Positions 20,887-31,526 of a stretch of DNA of 64,000 nt are shown here, piece by piece (the stretch's first letter is position 1; every line of letters starts with the position of its first letter). The notes under the pieces were generated by a model. That model searched no databases. It had not been told where the DNA came from and saw only the letters and a list, made by a program, of their open reading frames with translations. The position numbers and the translations under genes are program-made. Location of the stretch: contig NAVB01000032.1 in the NCBI GenBank assembly GCA_002179805.1, forward strand, positions 1 through 64,000, given 5' to 3'. This DNA is from Acanthamoeba lenticulata. Taxonomy: Eukaryota; Discosea; Longamoebia; Acanthamoebidae.

Positions 20887-22762
20887 CTTCTGTACACCAT
20901 CCAGGTAGTGGGCTGCGACGGTGTTGAGCTTGTAGTCGCGGAGGCGGTGGCCGTACTTCTCGACCTCGGGACGAGCGTCTACCGCGATACGGCCGAACCA
21001 GGTCGGCGTTTGCGACTTACGGGTGCCAGCGGCCTTGGTGGACATGCTGTGCTGGCGGATGCGCGTGCAAGCTCCAGTGCGACCGAGCAGACACGGGCGT
21101 TGGAGGGCCTCGTAGCGCTCTATCAGATACGAGTAATCGAAGCCTGATATGTTGTAGCCCGTGATGATGTCGGCATCAGCTATGGCCATGTAGCGGGTCC
21201 ACTCGCGGAGAAGCTTGGATTCCTCTAGGAAGCGATCAAAGTTGGGCGAACTTGGTTCATTGCCAAAGCTGAACACCTGAACGCCCTCGCCGACCTCCTC
21301 TGGGATGCAACTTCCGAGTGTAAAGAGCGCCTTGTGGATCACCTTACCGCTGGGGAACTCTGTAATATAGGCCGAGATCTGAATGATACCAGCCTCCTTG
21401 CTGCTCCCGTTCGTCGCTCGTGATCTCTTGTTGGGTGGTGAGTAGTCTGGTCCACGCGGGCGTCCATAGTTGGCCCGCATCTCGGCGTCGTCGCTGTCGT
21501 TGTCGTCAGAGCCGCCTTCTACGTAGATGCCGTTGTTATTGTCCTCCTCGGCTGGTCGCTCGTCCTCCCTCGACTCGTCCAACTCGCAGATACCGTAAGG
21601 CCTCGCTTGATTCGATGACGGCCTTGAGAGACAGGGTCTCCAAATCGAAGCTGAGAATTAGAAGAGGCGGGTAGTCTTGGCGGTGAGGCAAAGACACGAT
21701 TGATTCCCAATGGACTTGAGCATTGCATCGGGCCAGTGAGCGATTGTGCGTGAAGCTTCCGAGGTTGAAGGGATCGGCCGTGTCGAGCGCCTCGGCGAGC
21801 ACCCTGATCGGTATGCCCCGTTCGATGGTGTAGCTACCGGCCGGCAGCTCGATCCAGCCGCACCCCGCCACGTCAATATCCCCGAGGAAGCGCAGGGCAA
21901 TGTTGATATCCGACTCAAACGTGTAGGGTGGGATGCGCGCCAGCAAGCTGGCTCCCGTGGGATTGGAGGCCTGGTCGACGCAGTGGATGCGATCGCGGAG
22001 CAGTCTGAGGTCGTCCTCGAGATGAAGGTTGACAAAGAGCATCGTCTCGCCGTTGGAGGCGGGCTGGTCCCCGATGGCGGGGCGGTAAAATTTGTGCAGA
22101 TCCTTGACGTTCTCGGCGACGGTGATGCTCTTGATGGCATTTTCGTGCTCCACCACCCAGTCGGGAGGGCGGTATCGTGAACCCAGATCCTCCTTACGCT
22201 TCGCCTCCCGTCTGCGCCGCTCCACATTGATGGCGATCTCCATGTTCACGGCAATGTCCTCCAGCTCCTGTTGAGTGCCCTTGAACCCCGGCGGAGGCCG
22301 ACAGTAGAAGTAGGGACTATAGCCATGCACATCGATCGAAACCACCATGCCTTCGGCTGTCACCGCCAACACGCGCATGACCTGGATCTGTCCAGTCGGG
22401 CACGGGTCCATGGCCCATCGTCCAAAGGAAGAGGGCTTGCGCTTGAAGGAATTGACGTCGAGCACCATCGCACGCAGAGGCAACTGGTCGGCGTTCCAGT
22501 CTTGTGGGAGGATGGCGCGCGGCGGGGGATACTTGGGCAAGTTCCAAGTGTAGTCCTCCTCTGTGTAGTCCTCCTCTCCGGGCTCATCCACGTCGCCTCC
22601 AAAGACGTCATCCTCGTCGTCATCGTCGCCCTTGCTGTACTGGGGCCGCTTCCTCTTCTTCTCTCGCTTGAACGGAGGCAGGGGTACGCGGCGTTGTGAA
22701 TCGGCCATCTGGACCTCCATGGGCAGGAGGTTGACCCGCCGTCCAAATGGTGACCGAAACAT
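20887..22762 (-). pseudogene. Family B DNA polymerase, exonuclease half only
   Basis: The N-terminal part has an acidic linker, then polymerase-delta-type text (YSPYFYCRPPPGF, CGWIELPAGSY). Exo I is ILSFDLET with D and E present. One extra base near 21599 shifts the frame in an acidic loop, after which IIQISAYI follows. Exo II is GYNISGFDYSYLIER and Exo III is around YKLNTVAAHYL. Coding ends at DGVQKE followed by a good donor (GTATGT), but no palm motifs (SLYPSI, DTDS) exist in the next 380 bp before the D5 relic. The polymerase domain is therefore lost. Proofreading residues remain but synthesis is impossible. It is the delta-like PolB type used by giant viruses and by eukaryotes. Confidence 0.85.
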
Positions 22763-22904
22763 ATTCTAGTGGACGCGACCGCTTGTAATTGTTTTTCTAC
22801 AGAGGATTACACAAACAAAAACAAAACACACAGGGCTGTAAGTTTTATTAATTTCGTTGAAATTTCGTACTGTGTTTTCCGTAGCCCTAACAAGGCGTTT
22901 TGAC

Positions 22905-23124
22905 TAACGCTGGGCAATGGCTAGCCGGCTCAAAATAGCGGCTAGCCGGCTAGCCAACCGGCTCAGCACCACCAAATTTTTGTCGTCAAAGCAATTTACG
23001 AAGGTGGAAAAATTGTTGTTTGATGGAATGTTACAAGCATTCCTACAAACTTTATCAAAATGTTAGTAGCTGGCTAATCGGAGCCGGCTAGCCAGCCACT
23101 TAGCCGAGCCATTGCCCAGCGTTA
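22905..23124. mobile_element. hAT-like MITE with 8-bp target duplication
   Basis: A 220-bp element with 18-bp perfect terminal inverted repeats (TAACGCTGGGCAATGGCT) and subterminal GGCTAGCC repeats. It is flanked by the direct repeat GTTTTGAC at 22897-22904 and 23125-23132. An 8-bp target duplication is the mark of the hAT superfamily. No coding capacity. It lies 73 bp before the ATG of the kinase at 23197, so it is part of that gene's promoter region. Confidence 0.9.
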
Positions 23125-23196
23125 GTTTTGACGCACACGGGGGTCTCATCTCCGTCAACAAGTTCCCAGTATCATACAGGGCAGGCGCTCAGCACT

Positions 23197-24225
23197 ATGA
23201 CGACGTCATTGGGAGCAGACGCGATCCTGAACGAACCTGCTGTCGTTGCGGCATGTAGAAACCAGGGCCTACTCGTCACTGACGTGATAGGACGCGGGGC
23301 CACCGCCGTAGTCGTCAAGGCGCGAGTATCAGGAGCACCAAAGGCAGAGAGGAACAAGAGATACGTGGCCCTAAAGATCAACTATGGTCGTTCGAGCTCG
23401 GAGGAGAGCTGGAACAACGAAGTGAATGCATTGGCCAAGCTCAGCGGGCTTACTCCATACGTGCCGGTGCTCATCGACGCGTTCGTCATTGAGCATGCCG
23501 TCAAGGACAACAGCACACGAATACCGTCCCATGCATACGCCATCGTCATGCCGTACTACGAGGAAGGCACCCTACTTGACTATATCAACAAACGCAAGAA
23601 GGCAATAGCAATGAAAGACACACTGGGAACAGCGATAAGCCAGACCTTTGCCGACAATGCCAAGCGCATACTGGCGCAGCTCGCAGAAGCTATTCACGTG
23701 GCGCACAACATTGGCATGGCACACTGCGACGTCAAACCAGAGAACGTCATGTTGAGCCGTCGCGTAGATGGGAGTAAGGGGCTCACGGCCGTTCTTTGCG
23801 ACTGGGGTATGGCAGTCGACAAGTGCCCCGAGAATGTGTTACTAGCTCGAGGGACCTACCGTTACGCCCCGCCAGAATTCCTAGACATGTGTGTTCGCAA
23901 GCATTTTACACAACAGCAACCCAACAACAACGAAGCAACTCCGCCGCCAGGGTTGAACGCATACGCGTGCGATGCCTGGTGCTTTGCGATGACCATGTGG
24001 ACGACCCTGGCCGGCAGACCAGCACTCAGGGGGAGCACTCTGTTGGAGATACGACAAAGCCAGAGAGAGTTCATAGCTAAACATGATTCGGCCGTTAACC
24101 ACCACAAGTTCGACGCCGATACACGCCGCCTACTCTCGGGGCTGTTGCGCTGCGAGCCCACCCGACGCATCAACATGCACGAAGTGTTTATTGGAATGAA
24201 CGAAATGGCTATGACTAGCGCCTAA
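23197..24225 (+). CDS. Protein kinase with HCD and DWG motifs
   Basis: 342 residues, intact. The ATG at 23197 is the first after the MITE. The glycine loop is IGRGATAVVVKA and the Lys is in VALKIN. The catalytic loop is AHCDVKPENVML, with Cys for Arg of HRD. DFG reads DWG (LCDWGMAV), and the APE motif is APPE. The C-lobe has ACDAWCFAMTMW and a conserved Arg in PTRRINMHEV. All catalytic residues (K, E, D, N, D) are present, so activity is likely. Arg-less HRD motifs are usually not controlled by activation-loop phosphorylation (known for the family). Its TAA overlaps the stop of the convergent phosphatase. The subfamily is not assignable; it resembles virus-encoded Ser/Thr kinases. Confidence 0.9.
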   Translation: MTTSLGADAILNEPAVVAACRNQGLLVTDVIGRGATAVVVKARVSGAPKAERNKRYVALKINYGRSSSEESWNNEVNALAKLSGLTPYVPVLIDAFVIEHAVKDNSTRIPSHAYAIVMPYYEEGTLLDYINKRKKAIAMKDTLGTAISQTFADNAKRILAQLAEAIHVAHNIGMAHCDVKPENVMLSRRVDGSKGLTAVLCDWGMAVDKCPENVLLARGTYRYAPPEFLDMCVRKHFTQQQPNNNEATPPPGLNAYACDAWCFAMTMWTTLAGRPALRGSTLLEIRQSQREFIAKHDSAVNHHKFDADTRRLLSGLLRCEPTRRINMHEVFIGMNEMAMTSA

Positions 24226-24728
24226 GAGGAGAGCTCAATGAGATACTCCAATGTGTCGATCAGCCCGCGATCGTATGTAATCATATTGGAATCAAATGAA
24301 GAGACCACGACAAGGTTTTTTGGTTGGTAGCTGACCTTGGAGGGACTATCGTCGATCACGATGGTGTTGTGTTGGTTCCATCCCCTGGCTTGTAGTTCTG
24401 GGTTGTTCCATCCCTGCCTCAGATCCTTGACGCGGCCGTTGAGAACGCAGTCCTCCTGGCCAAACACAAACTCGATGTTACGACCCTGCAGCAGATGTTT
24501 GGCAGCGGGGACGGCCCTCTTGCGTTGAGAGCATGTCCACACAGCAAAGGCCCAACCACGGCGCTCGAGCGCATCAAGAAACGAGTTCAGGTGCGGACGC
24601 GGCACGAGCCATTTGTCGCCCACGCGTGATGCGGCCACTCCACTCGGGCGTTTCCACGAGTAGTGAGCGATGGTGCCGTTGATATCCATGACCAAGAGCA
24701 TCTTGGGGCTGTTGTTGTTGTCCGTCAT
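24222..24728 (-). CDS. NIF/FCP1-like HAD phosphatase
   Basis: 168 residues from MTDNNNSP. HAD motif I is LVMDINGTIAH, so the second Asp of DxDGT is Asn. Motif II is AVWTCS and the acidic motif is VIDDSPSK. The middle (RPHLNSFLDALERRGWAFAVWT) matches the NLI-interacting-factor/CTD phosphatase fold. The nucleophile Asp is present, but the acid/base Asp is replaced, which in HAD enzymes strongly lowers phosphatase activity. It converges on the kinase gene with stops overlapping by three bases (24222-24225), leaving no space for separate terminators. Such a kinase-phosphatase pair is suggestive but its linkage is unproven. Confidence 0.8.
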   Translation of the reverse strand: MTDNNNSPKMLLVMDINGTIAHYSWKRPSGVAASRVGDKWLVPRPHLNSFLDALERRGWAFAVWTCSQRKRAVPAAKHLLQGRNIEFVFGQEDCVLNGRVKDLRQGWNNPELQARGWNQHNTIVIDDSPSKVSYQPKNLVVVSSFDSNMITYDRGLIDTLEYLIELSS

Positions 24729-24923
24729 GATCGCTACTGAAGCATACGCGTGCTGTGTTTTATTTTTGAATTTTGTAAGTATCACGCGTCCATAGTCACA
24801 TCCGCTACGAGACGGTTCTAACTGACGCATCAACAAACATCGGGACCGATTTCTCTTGTCTCGTCTTGTCTCGCGTCAGCCATCAAAAGGAGGTGGCTCA
24901 ACCCTAAATAACCAGCAGCGACG

Positions 24924-27210
24924 ATGCAAGACGATGAATACAAAGACGTATCAAGCATGTTCGAAGGAGGTGGACCACTTGATGCAGTGAACGTCAACTT
25001 CCCAGGCCAGGCCAAGCAGGCCATTAGATATCGAAAGAGCTTCATCAGCGACACTAAGGGATGGGCTAGTGCGCGCCCTGTTGCAGTGGATGTGAAGGAT
25101 CTCGCTGATTGGTGGGCTAGAGCACAAATTTTGGAAACGAGGAGACAAAACGATCGGCAAGAGCGAAACTGTTGACCGAATCGTGTTAGAGGGCAAGCGC
25201 GCGGTCGAAAAGCTGCGTCTCGCCACCGAGGAGATCAACTCGCTCAACAACGTGGCCATTGATTTTGCCAAGAAGGTCCAAGAGTTGGATGTGTACATCG
25301 ACACTCTGGAACCGCTGGCCAGGCAAGCCAAACACTGGAAGGAGGTGGCCTATGCCAACAAGGGCACCGCCGAGGAGTACGACAGGGAGCGGACAGAGTT
25401 GCGGGAGACCATCACTAAGATGAAACGAGAAAGGGCGGAACTGGAAGTAGCTGTAAACGCCTTCGAGGCCGAGAATCGCGAGGAGAAGGAGGAGTTGGAA
25501 AGGGAGAAAGCGACGTTGCAAAAGAACATCGAAGCCCTCAAAACAGCTGCCCAGAACAAGCTTAAAGAAGCGCAGAAAACCAACGACACTCTGCGTGCAG
25601 AAGTCGAACAGGCCAAGAGGAACCAAGGTGCCGCTACACAGGAACTCGCCACCGAACAAGTTAAAAACACCAACCTTGCAAACCAAGTAAATGCCCTGGT
25701 CGCCGAGCGTGATAAGATCAACAAAACCGTTGAAATGATCTCTCAGGAGAACCAAGGCCTGAAGGCAACCATTGTCACGGCCAAAGCCTCGCTTGCTCAA
25801 GTGCAGGGAGAAACGCAGCGCTTGAGAGAGCAATTGAATGAGATCGCAATCCGACCGTCGGCGCGTATCAAGGAGGCCGAAGATGGGCAGAAGCGCGCAC
25901 AACAGTTCGAGCGGCAACTCATTGATCAAAGCAATGCCAACAAGGCGCTCCAGGCTCAACTCGCGGCTGCCCAACAAGAGCGTGATGCCTTGGCACAGCA
26001 AGTGGGTGCACGAAACAAGAGCGTAACCGAGAACGAGGCACGCATTGCGGAACTGCAACGACAGTTGCAACAGGAGAGACAGCGCGTAACCGCCGTGGAG
26101 GATGCTCAGAAACAGGCAGCGGAGCATGCTCGGGCGCAGATGCGTGAAGCGGCTGCTGAACTGGGTCGGGAAAGGGAACAGGTCACCGCCCTCCAACGAC
26201 AGCTACGAGAACAGGCGTCGAGGGACTCGCCCATCGCCCAGGAGCTTCAGGCCAAGCTGATTGAGATCCAAAATGAGAACATGAAGTTGGCTGCCAGACT
26301 CGACGAGGCCAGCGTCGAACGTGATACCACACGCGCGGATGTCACTCGAGTCGTCGAAGAGAAGGCCGAGCGCCATCGGCAGGAGTTGGAACGCATCACC
26401 ACGGACCTACGCAACTTGCGAGAACTCCTGACGACCAAGGACGACACCATCACTCAACTCCACACCGAGGCCGATCAACTGCGAGAGCAGATCGCCAAAT
26501 ACCAAAACGATGTCATTGCACGCGAAGCCGACGTCAACATCCAAGAGACTGTCGATCAGCTGCGTCGCGATCTCGATCAACAGAAGCTCTCCCACGATGC
26601 CGTCACAGCTGCTGCTGCCTTGCACGTTCAACAAGCCGAGCGCGATAAAGAGGCCCTCCGCGATCGGATCAATCGACTCGTCCAAGAGAACGAGAACCTT
26701 AGAAAGGCACCGGCGCAGCAACCAGAGGAGATTGAAGCACTCCAGGCGAAGCAAAAGTGGCTCGAACAACAGAATGCTGACCTTGTCCAAAGATACCACT
26801 ACCTGGCTCGACAGTACGCAGACTTGCAAGAGAGCGAGCAGGAAGCTGCCCTCGAGCCACCTCACCCTAACCCTAAACCCACTGATGCCCAACCATGGCA
26901 GGACTTGGAAGATGATGAGACCATCAAGATCAGCGAGCAACGGCAGGAGCACCTGGAAGAGGAGATCACCGAGGCATTGCGCGGCAAGCCCCTCCCAGTG
27001 GAGCAAGGGCACGAGCAGCCCTTTCGTCCAAGCTTCATGACCATGTTCGAGCATGGTCGATGGGACACGCCACACTTTGACGCGGAACACGGCATGGCAC
27101 CATAACAGACGAGAAGACCAAGAAAGGCATCGAGCTCATCGAAGCGGTCCGCGACAGATACGTCGACATGCAAAACAAGTTCAACGAGTATGCCGCCTGC
27201 CGACACTAAG
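24924..27210 (+). CDS. Long coiled-coil protein
   Basis: The N-terminus (MQDDEYKDVSSMF) has a short globular start. One extra base at about 25114 leads into the long frame 25120-27105, an almost unbroken heptad coiled coil of about 570 residues rich in E, Q, A, R and L. After GMAP a second single-base change near 27101 opens a further 36 codons (ITDEKTKKGIELIEAV) that continue the same helix type to TAA 27208-27210. No motor, kinase or DNA-binding domain is seen. It is probably a structural or scaffold protein. A stretch at 26864-26878 is telomere-like by chance (HPNPKP). Confidence 0.7.
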
Positions 27211-27597
27211 GGCCGCTCTTCCTCGACATCCTGCGTAACCAAGTGGCACCAAACGATACATTGCGAGCATCCTCGACTGCACACTTCCTAGCGGGTGCTA
27301 GTTCTCGTTGAGTTCACCTTATTAAAAACAAACGATTCATTTTTATAGATAGTGGTCCGTGTTGATGCGATCAAAGTCAACATTGTCGAGGTTGATGATG
27401 ATGACAGAGTTGAAATGATTGATCACGTCTTGATGCTGATGTTGGTGACATCATTGTTGATATCATCGTCAATGTCAACGTTGATGCTTATGGATATCAT
27501 TATGTTGCATGCACCATCCCAAGTCTAAGTCTTAGTCTTGATCTCATCTAATCCGATCTGATCAATATAAATAATCATCAAAAATATATTTTTAATT
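27211..27597. other. Spacer, nothing recognised
   Basis: A/T-rich and GATG-rich DNA between the coiled-coil gene and TIR element B. Repeated TTGATG/ATCATC words give a low-complexity feel. No ORF of note. Confidence 0.5.
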
Positions 27598-27935
27598 GGA
27601 ATATTCTGATTGGCTTGTTCGCCAAAAACGCCAAACAAAGGCCAAAATAACAACTTTTAATAGTCCAAAAATCCTTACACTGCCGACTTCCTAATATGGA
27701 TATGTATACCATGCATACCATTACCTAATTAGGAAGTCGGTGCGTCAGAGAAGGCACTGTAAAATTCGTGGAGTCCGTATCCGGCTGCTTGCAGACTTCC
27801 TAATTAGGATATGGTATGTATGGAATGCTTAACCTAATTAGGAAGTCGGTAGTGTAAGGAATTTTTGACCATTAAAAGTTGTTTTTTCGGCCTTTGTTTG
27901 GCGTTTTTGGCGCACAAGCCAATCAGATAATTTCA
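27598..27935. mobile_element. TIR element, family member B (338 bp, empty)
   Basis: Long imperfect terminal inverted repeats of about 100 bp. The left arm holds TTCTGATTGGCTTG, CGCCAAAAACGCCAAACAAA, and further in CGACTTCCTAAT. The right arm is the mirror image. The inner part also has ATTAGGAAGTCGG repeats in both orientations, so the whole element can fold on itself. No coding capacity. It is the best preserved empty member of the family seen at 15100, 38874 and 56029. Confidence 0.8.
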
Positions 27936-27995
27936 ATTTAAATATATATTTTAAAAAATATTATAATAATAAAATTTAGATTCTAATCTCATCGA

Positions 27996-28992
27996 TCAAT
28001 ACACATGGTTCTCGAGATTGCGTGCACCCATGGGGATCGTCAGGACCGTAACGTTGTCATGGGGCCTCGGACCACAAGCGCGTACGAGCTCCTCCGATGT
28101 CGTCATGAGAGGAGAGTCATGGGCGATCTTGGCGACTTTGACAAAGCATCCCAGAGGCCATCGCTGGCGATGATGATGTGCGCATCGACGACCTCTTCGT
28201 ACCGTAAGGTGCGAACACTTGGTGTCGGAGACACTGCATAGCGAGACTTGTCTCGAATGAAAGGAGGGCCACCGTTCCGTGGTATGTAAGAACCGAGATC
28301 GCCAACAGAACGCGAGACCGCCAATGACATCGTCGGGCACCTGACGCGCACGGTACCTGCCCAATCGCGTACGACGGAGCCCCCTATGCTAATGACGCGC
28401 ATGGCCTCCTTGGGTTCGGAGGGTTGATGATCAGGGTCGGTGATGACAGCCCATCTCCCTTCGGGTCGCAGACACATGGCACGCGAGTCACCCACCCAGG
28501 CGCACATCAGCTTCGGCTGGCGGTTGATCGTGCCGTCGTGAAACTTGTTGATCCATGCGACGACGGTGGCCGTCGTGCCCTCGGTCAGGTAGTTAGGGTA
28601 GGCACCAGAGATGCACTGCGCTTCAAAGTGATCCTGGAGACACCAGAAGGACTTGTACATGGCTACCAGTAGGGATGACTCCTCATCGTCGTCGTGTCTC
28701 TCGTGCTCGGCCATACGACTATCAAGACCAGTACGCATGTGATGTCACCCACCATCGTAGATGCTTCCTCTGACGCCTTGAACCCGCCATGGCCGTCAAA
28801 CACCCCCGCGTATGCAAACTCCCCGTCCACGCCATACTTGCGCACTCCCATGCACCACCTGTCCTCTTGGTAGGGTCGCGCCCCTTGGATCGAGAAGACA
28901 TTGGCGTTGGGTATGCCCTTCACGTCATCGTCGTGGCTCAAGAATGATCGCGGGGCACGCGATGCGTTGTGCAACGCCAAAGAGAGAAGCAT
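27996..28992 (-). CDS. PP2C-family protein phosphatase
   Basis: Exon 1 (28753-28992) has ARPYQEDRW and VFDGHGG, the metal-binding PP2C motifs. A roughly 71-nt intron (28682-28752) leads to exon 2 with TTATVVAWIN, AWVGDSRA, TDPDHQPSEP, LAVSRSVGDLG and IIIASDGLWDAL. One missing base in the T run near 28145 separates this from the last helix and strand (KIAHD..., HDNVTVLTIP), which complete the domain. PP2C enzymes are Mn/Mg-dependent Ser/Thr phosphatases. All metal-binding Asp residues are present. No targeting signal is obvious. Apart from the shift it looks functional. Confidence 0.85.
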
Positions 28993-29064
28993 TTTGCTAT
29001 GATTGAAAGTTTGATGGACTCTCTTCTTCTTCTTCTTGTTTGTCTGTATTGAGTTCATATCTGA

Positions 29065-30811
29065 TTAGTCATATACAAATTCTTGGTCATCATATTGGTC
29101 GCAGTAGCCTCCGCCGTTTCCATCGGCGGCGTAAAGCATGGCGTCGTCCGATGTCTCCTCGGTCTCATACTGATCCAATGTGTCGGGCATATCATCGTTC
29201 ATCGTGCTGTTGTACGCCTCCCATTGTGAAGTAGGAGAGAGACCCTGTAGATGATCGGGGAGCTCGTCATCGGAGCCCTGTAATTTTAGAGGAGCTCCGG
29301 AGCTCTCACCAAACGAGATGGCTTGGCCTGTGGTGCCTGAGGCCACGTAGGGGATTGGCGCACTTCCGTGGTCCGTGGTTATGGCGTAGTTGGTGTCAAC
29401 GTCTGGAATGCGCGAAGCGATATAGAAGGTCAGCTCTCCTAGTCCTGTCAGAGGATAGACAACCACGAGAGGTTCGTCCTTGTCGACATACAGATGTATG
29501 TTCTGGCAGAGCTGTGATGGTTTGATGACGACACTCATCATCTTGACAGAGAACTCGTTGACGAAATCTACCTGTTGGCGTATTGATGCCGCCGCCGCCG
29601 CCGTCGGTGTCTGCTCGAGAGCAGCGGCAGCATCAACTGCAGTGCTTTCGGCGGTTACAGTCTGTACGTTGGGGATCTCGATCTGCTCGAGGGAAATAGG
29701 CGTGTGCAAATTCGCCAATACCATGAAGAGCCAGCCGTCCTTCCCTGCTCGAGACACCAACAGAGGGGGGATCGACTGACTGGATGAGGTCACGAACCAG
29801 CCCTTGGAAGGTCTTGGCGGGTATGTGTCTGACCGTGTTGTATTGCGACTTGCAGTCGCCGATGGAGTCGTCATTCAAGGCCAAGAGCATGTACTTGAAT
29901 TCCTGCGGTTGCGAACCGCCCATGGAACCGGCACGATTGGCCCGTAGGTAGAGGTACCCCGAATTGTCATCTTTCATGAAGAGAACCAAGCTATCGTGGT
30001 TCTTCATTGTCTTGAGCAGACGATAGAACTTGGCGATGTTGATGCCCGCCCGCACTGCTCGCTTGCAATGGAACACGCCCGCGTTAGAGATGTCCGAGGC
30101 CGGGCATGTGAGCTTTACCAGAGCCGTTGTCGATGTGTCAAATGAAGACATCATCAAGCCATGGTCTGGATCGCCTTCGGGGAAGAATTTCAGGTTGACG
30201 TCGGTGATGATCTCCTTGATGGAATCGAAGATGGTCCTCAATTTGTGAACTTGAATGGTTTCCAACCAGACCAGGCACTCCTTTGCCTCCGCCGAGAGTT
30301 CTCTTTTGGTGGGCTTGAGGCTAATAAGATTATCCGTTGAAGGTGATGCGGTGAGCGAAGGAGACGCAACGACAAAGGGCACGGTGTCTGGTTCTGGACG
30401 TGGGCGGCGCGAAATCTTGGCCCGTTTGGGCGGTTGCTCTCGCTCTTGCTGTCCCGCCGGGAGACGCTTCCTTGGTGACCGCTGCTGCTGCTGCTGCTGC
30501 TGTTGCTGCTGTTGCCTGTGTTGTTGTTGTTGATGTGAGGATGGAGCGGAGCGTGGACGTTTCTGTGGGCGTTGTTGGCGTGGAACATCAGCCGGTGGCC
30601 GTTTGAGGGTGACTGTTATATTGGGCGGATGTTGAGTTCTGGTGGCACTTGGCTGAGGTCGTCGTTGTGCGTCCGGTGGTGCAGGTCCGTTTGATCTGCG
30701 CTGCACAGTAGGGCGTGCGAGTACGACGCGTCTGGTGGGCGTACCACCACCACCAGTCGGGCGATGGGGAGAAGAATTGGCGGAGTTTTTGGACGGAGGC
30801 TTCTGCATCAT
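29065..30811 (-). CDS. PCNA-like sliding clamp with long N-terminal extension
   Basis: The first 170 residues are a Pro/Arg/Gln-rich tail with a run of about 11 Gln (30480-30515) and basic clusters. The PCNA-type fold starts at ECLVWLETIQVHKLRTIFDS and continues through GLMMSSFDTSTTALVKL, FYRLLKTMKNHDSLVLFM and RDLIQSVDPPSVGVSSREG. One extra base near 29701 shifts the frame, and EFSVKMMSVVIKPSQL with DEPLVVVYPL completes the second half. An acidic C-terminus follows. PCNA encircles DNA and tethers polymerase. It sits in a region with PolB, D5 and SNF2 relics, consistent with a virus-type replication set. The 170-residue disordered extension is unusual for a clamp. Confidence 0.78.
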
Positions 30812-30944
30812 CACTGGCTGTCGAAGAAGGAGAAGAAGAAGGAGTTTAGGGTTTTGTATTTTTCTGATTGGATAAACCCCAACACACATCCCCAAAGCAC
30901 AACTGATCAATCTCTCAGACTCTTGCTTTCCCACCCGTCCTAAT

Positions 30945-31510
30945 TTAGTGGTGTGTCTCGACTGGATGACATTCGAGCGCGGGCGATGAACCAACCCAAA
31001 GGAATTCACCCGGGTAGAGAGTGTAGTGTTTTGCATTTGATGTGCCGGCGTCATCGGTGAATATCATGTGGTTGCCTTCGACGTGAAAGGTCACGCGAGC
31101 GCACCCGCCGACATGTACCGGTCTACGCTTGCCACGCATGACCAGATAGCATCCCGCGACTATGGGGAAGGTGTGAAAGCCATAGTTCATCCACCTCACC
31201 AGACGGAGACCAGTTTGGTCTTCAAAGTGTGTAAAGTCCATCCCCATGTAAGTGGCGGGGTTGTGGCTCGAGCTGTAGGTCGGCAATACAAGGTCGTGTG
31301 AGGGTTGATCGCTGGCCATGTGTAACCGCTGGACGCAAGAGATGGGGAACGGCAGGTAGGCTCCGCGGGCCGCGAATGTGTCCCATTGGAAGGGCAGGGC
31401 CGGTGTCGTGGCGCACCCCTCCCCGCACTCCTTTGTGGTGTTCACACTGACGATGTCATGCTCCCACGAGTGCGCAAACCCACACGGCACCCACAGGCGT
31501 CCATCTATGT
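30945..31510 (-). CDS. Hypothetical protein with beta-rich domain
   Basis: The frame from about DGRLWVPCGFAHSW to ALECHPVETHH holds several Cys/His and Trp residues and beta-type segments (ARVTFHVEGNHMIFTDD). The start is uncertain. It may be the second exon of the upstream CLU-like fragment (31527-32016), with the intron near 31512-31570, because an acceptor-like ACACCGCAG directly precedes it. No family recognised. Confidence 0.4.
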
Positions 31511-31526
31511 AACTGCGGTGTGTAAA

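Noticed and set aside
26864..26878. CCCTAACCCTAAACC inside the coiled-coil gene, as an interstitial telomere
   Set aside because: It is in frame (HPNPKP) within an intact coding stretch and only two units long; chance or codon choice is enough.
25186..27090. Long Leu-rich minus-strand ORFs as membrane proteins
   Set aside because: They are antisense to the coiled-coil gene; Gln/Glu codons read as Leu/Phe on the other strand.
27598..27935. Repeated short inverted motifs as a CRISPR array
   Set aside because: They are arms of one palindromic TIR element, with no regular spacer spacing.
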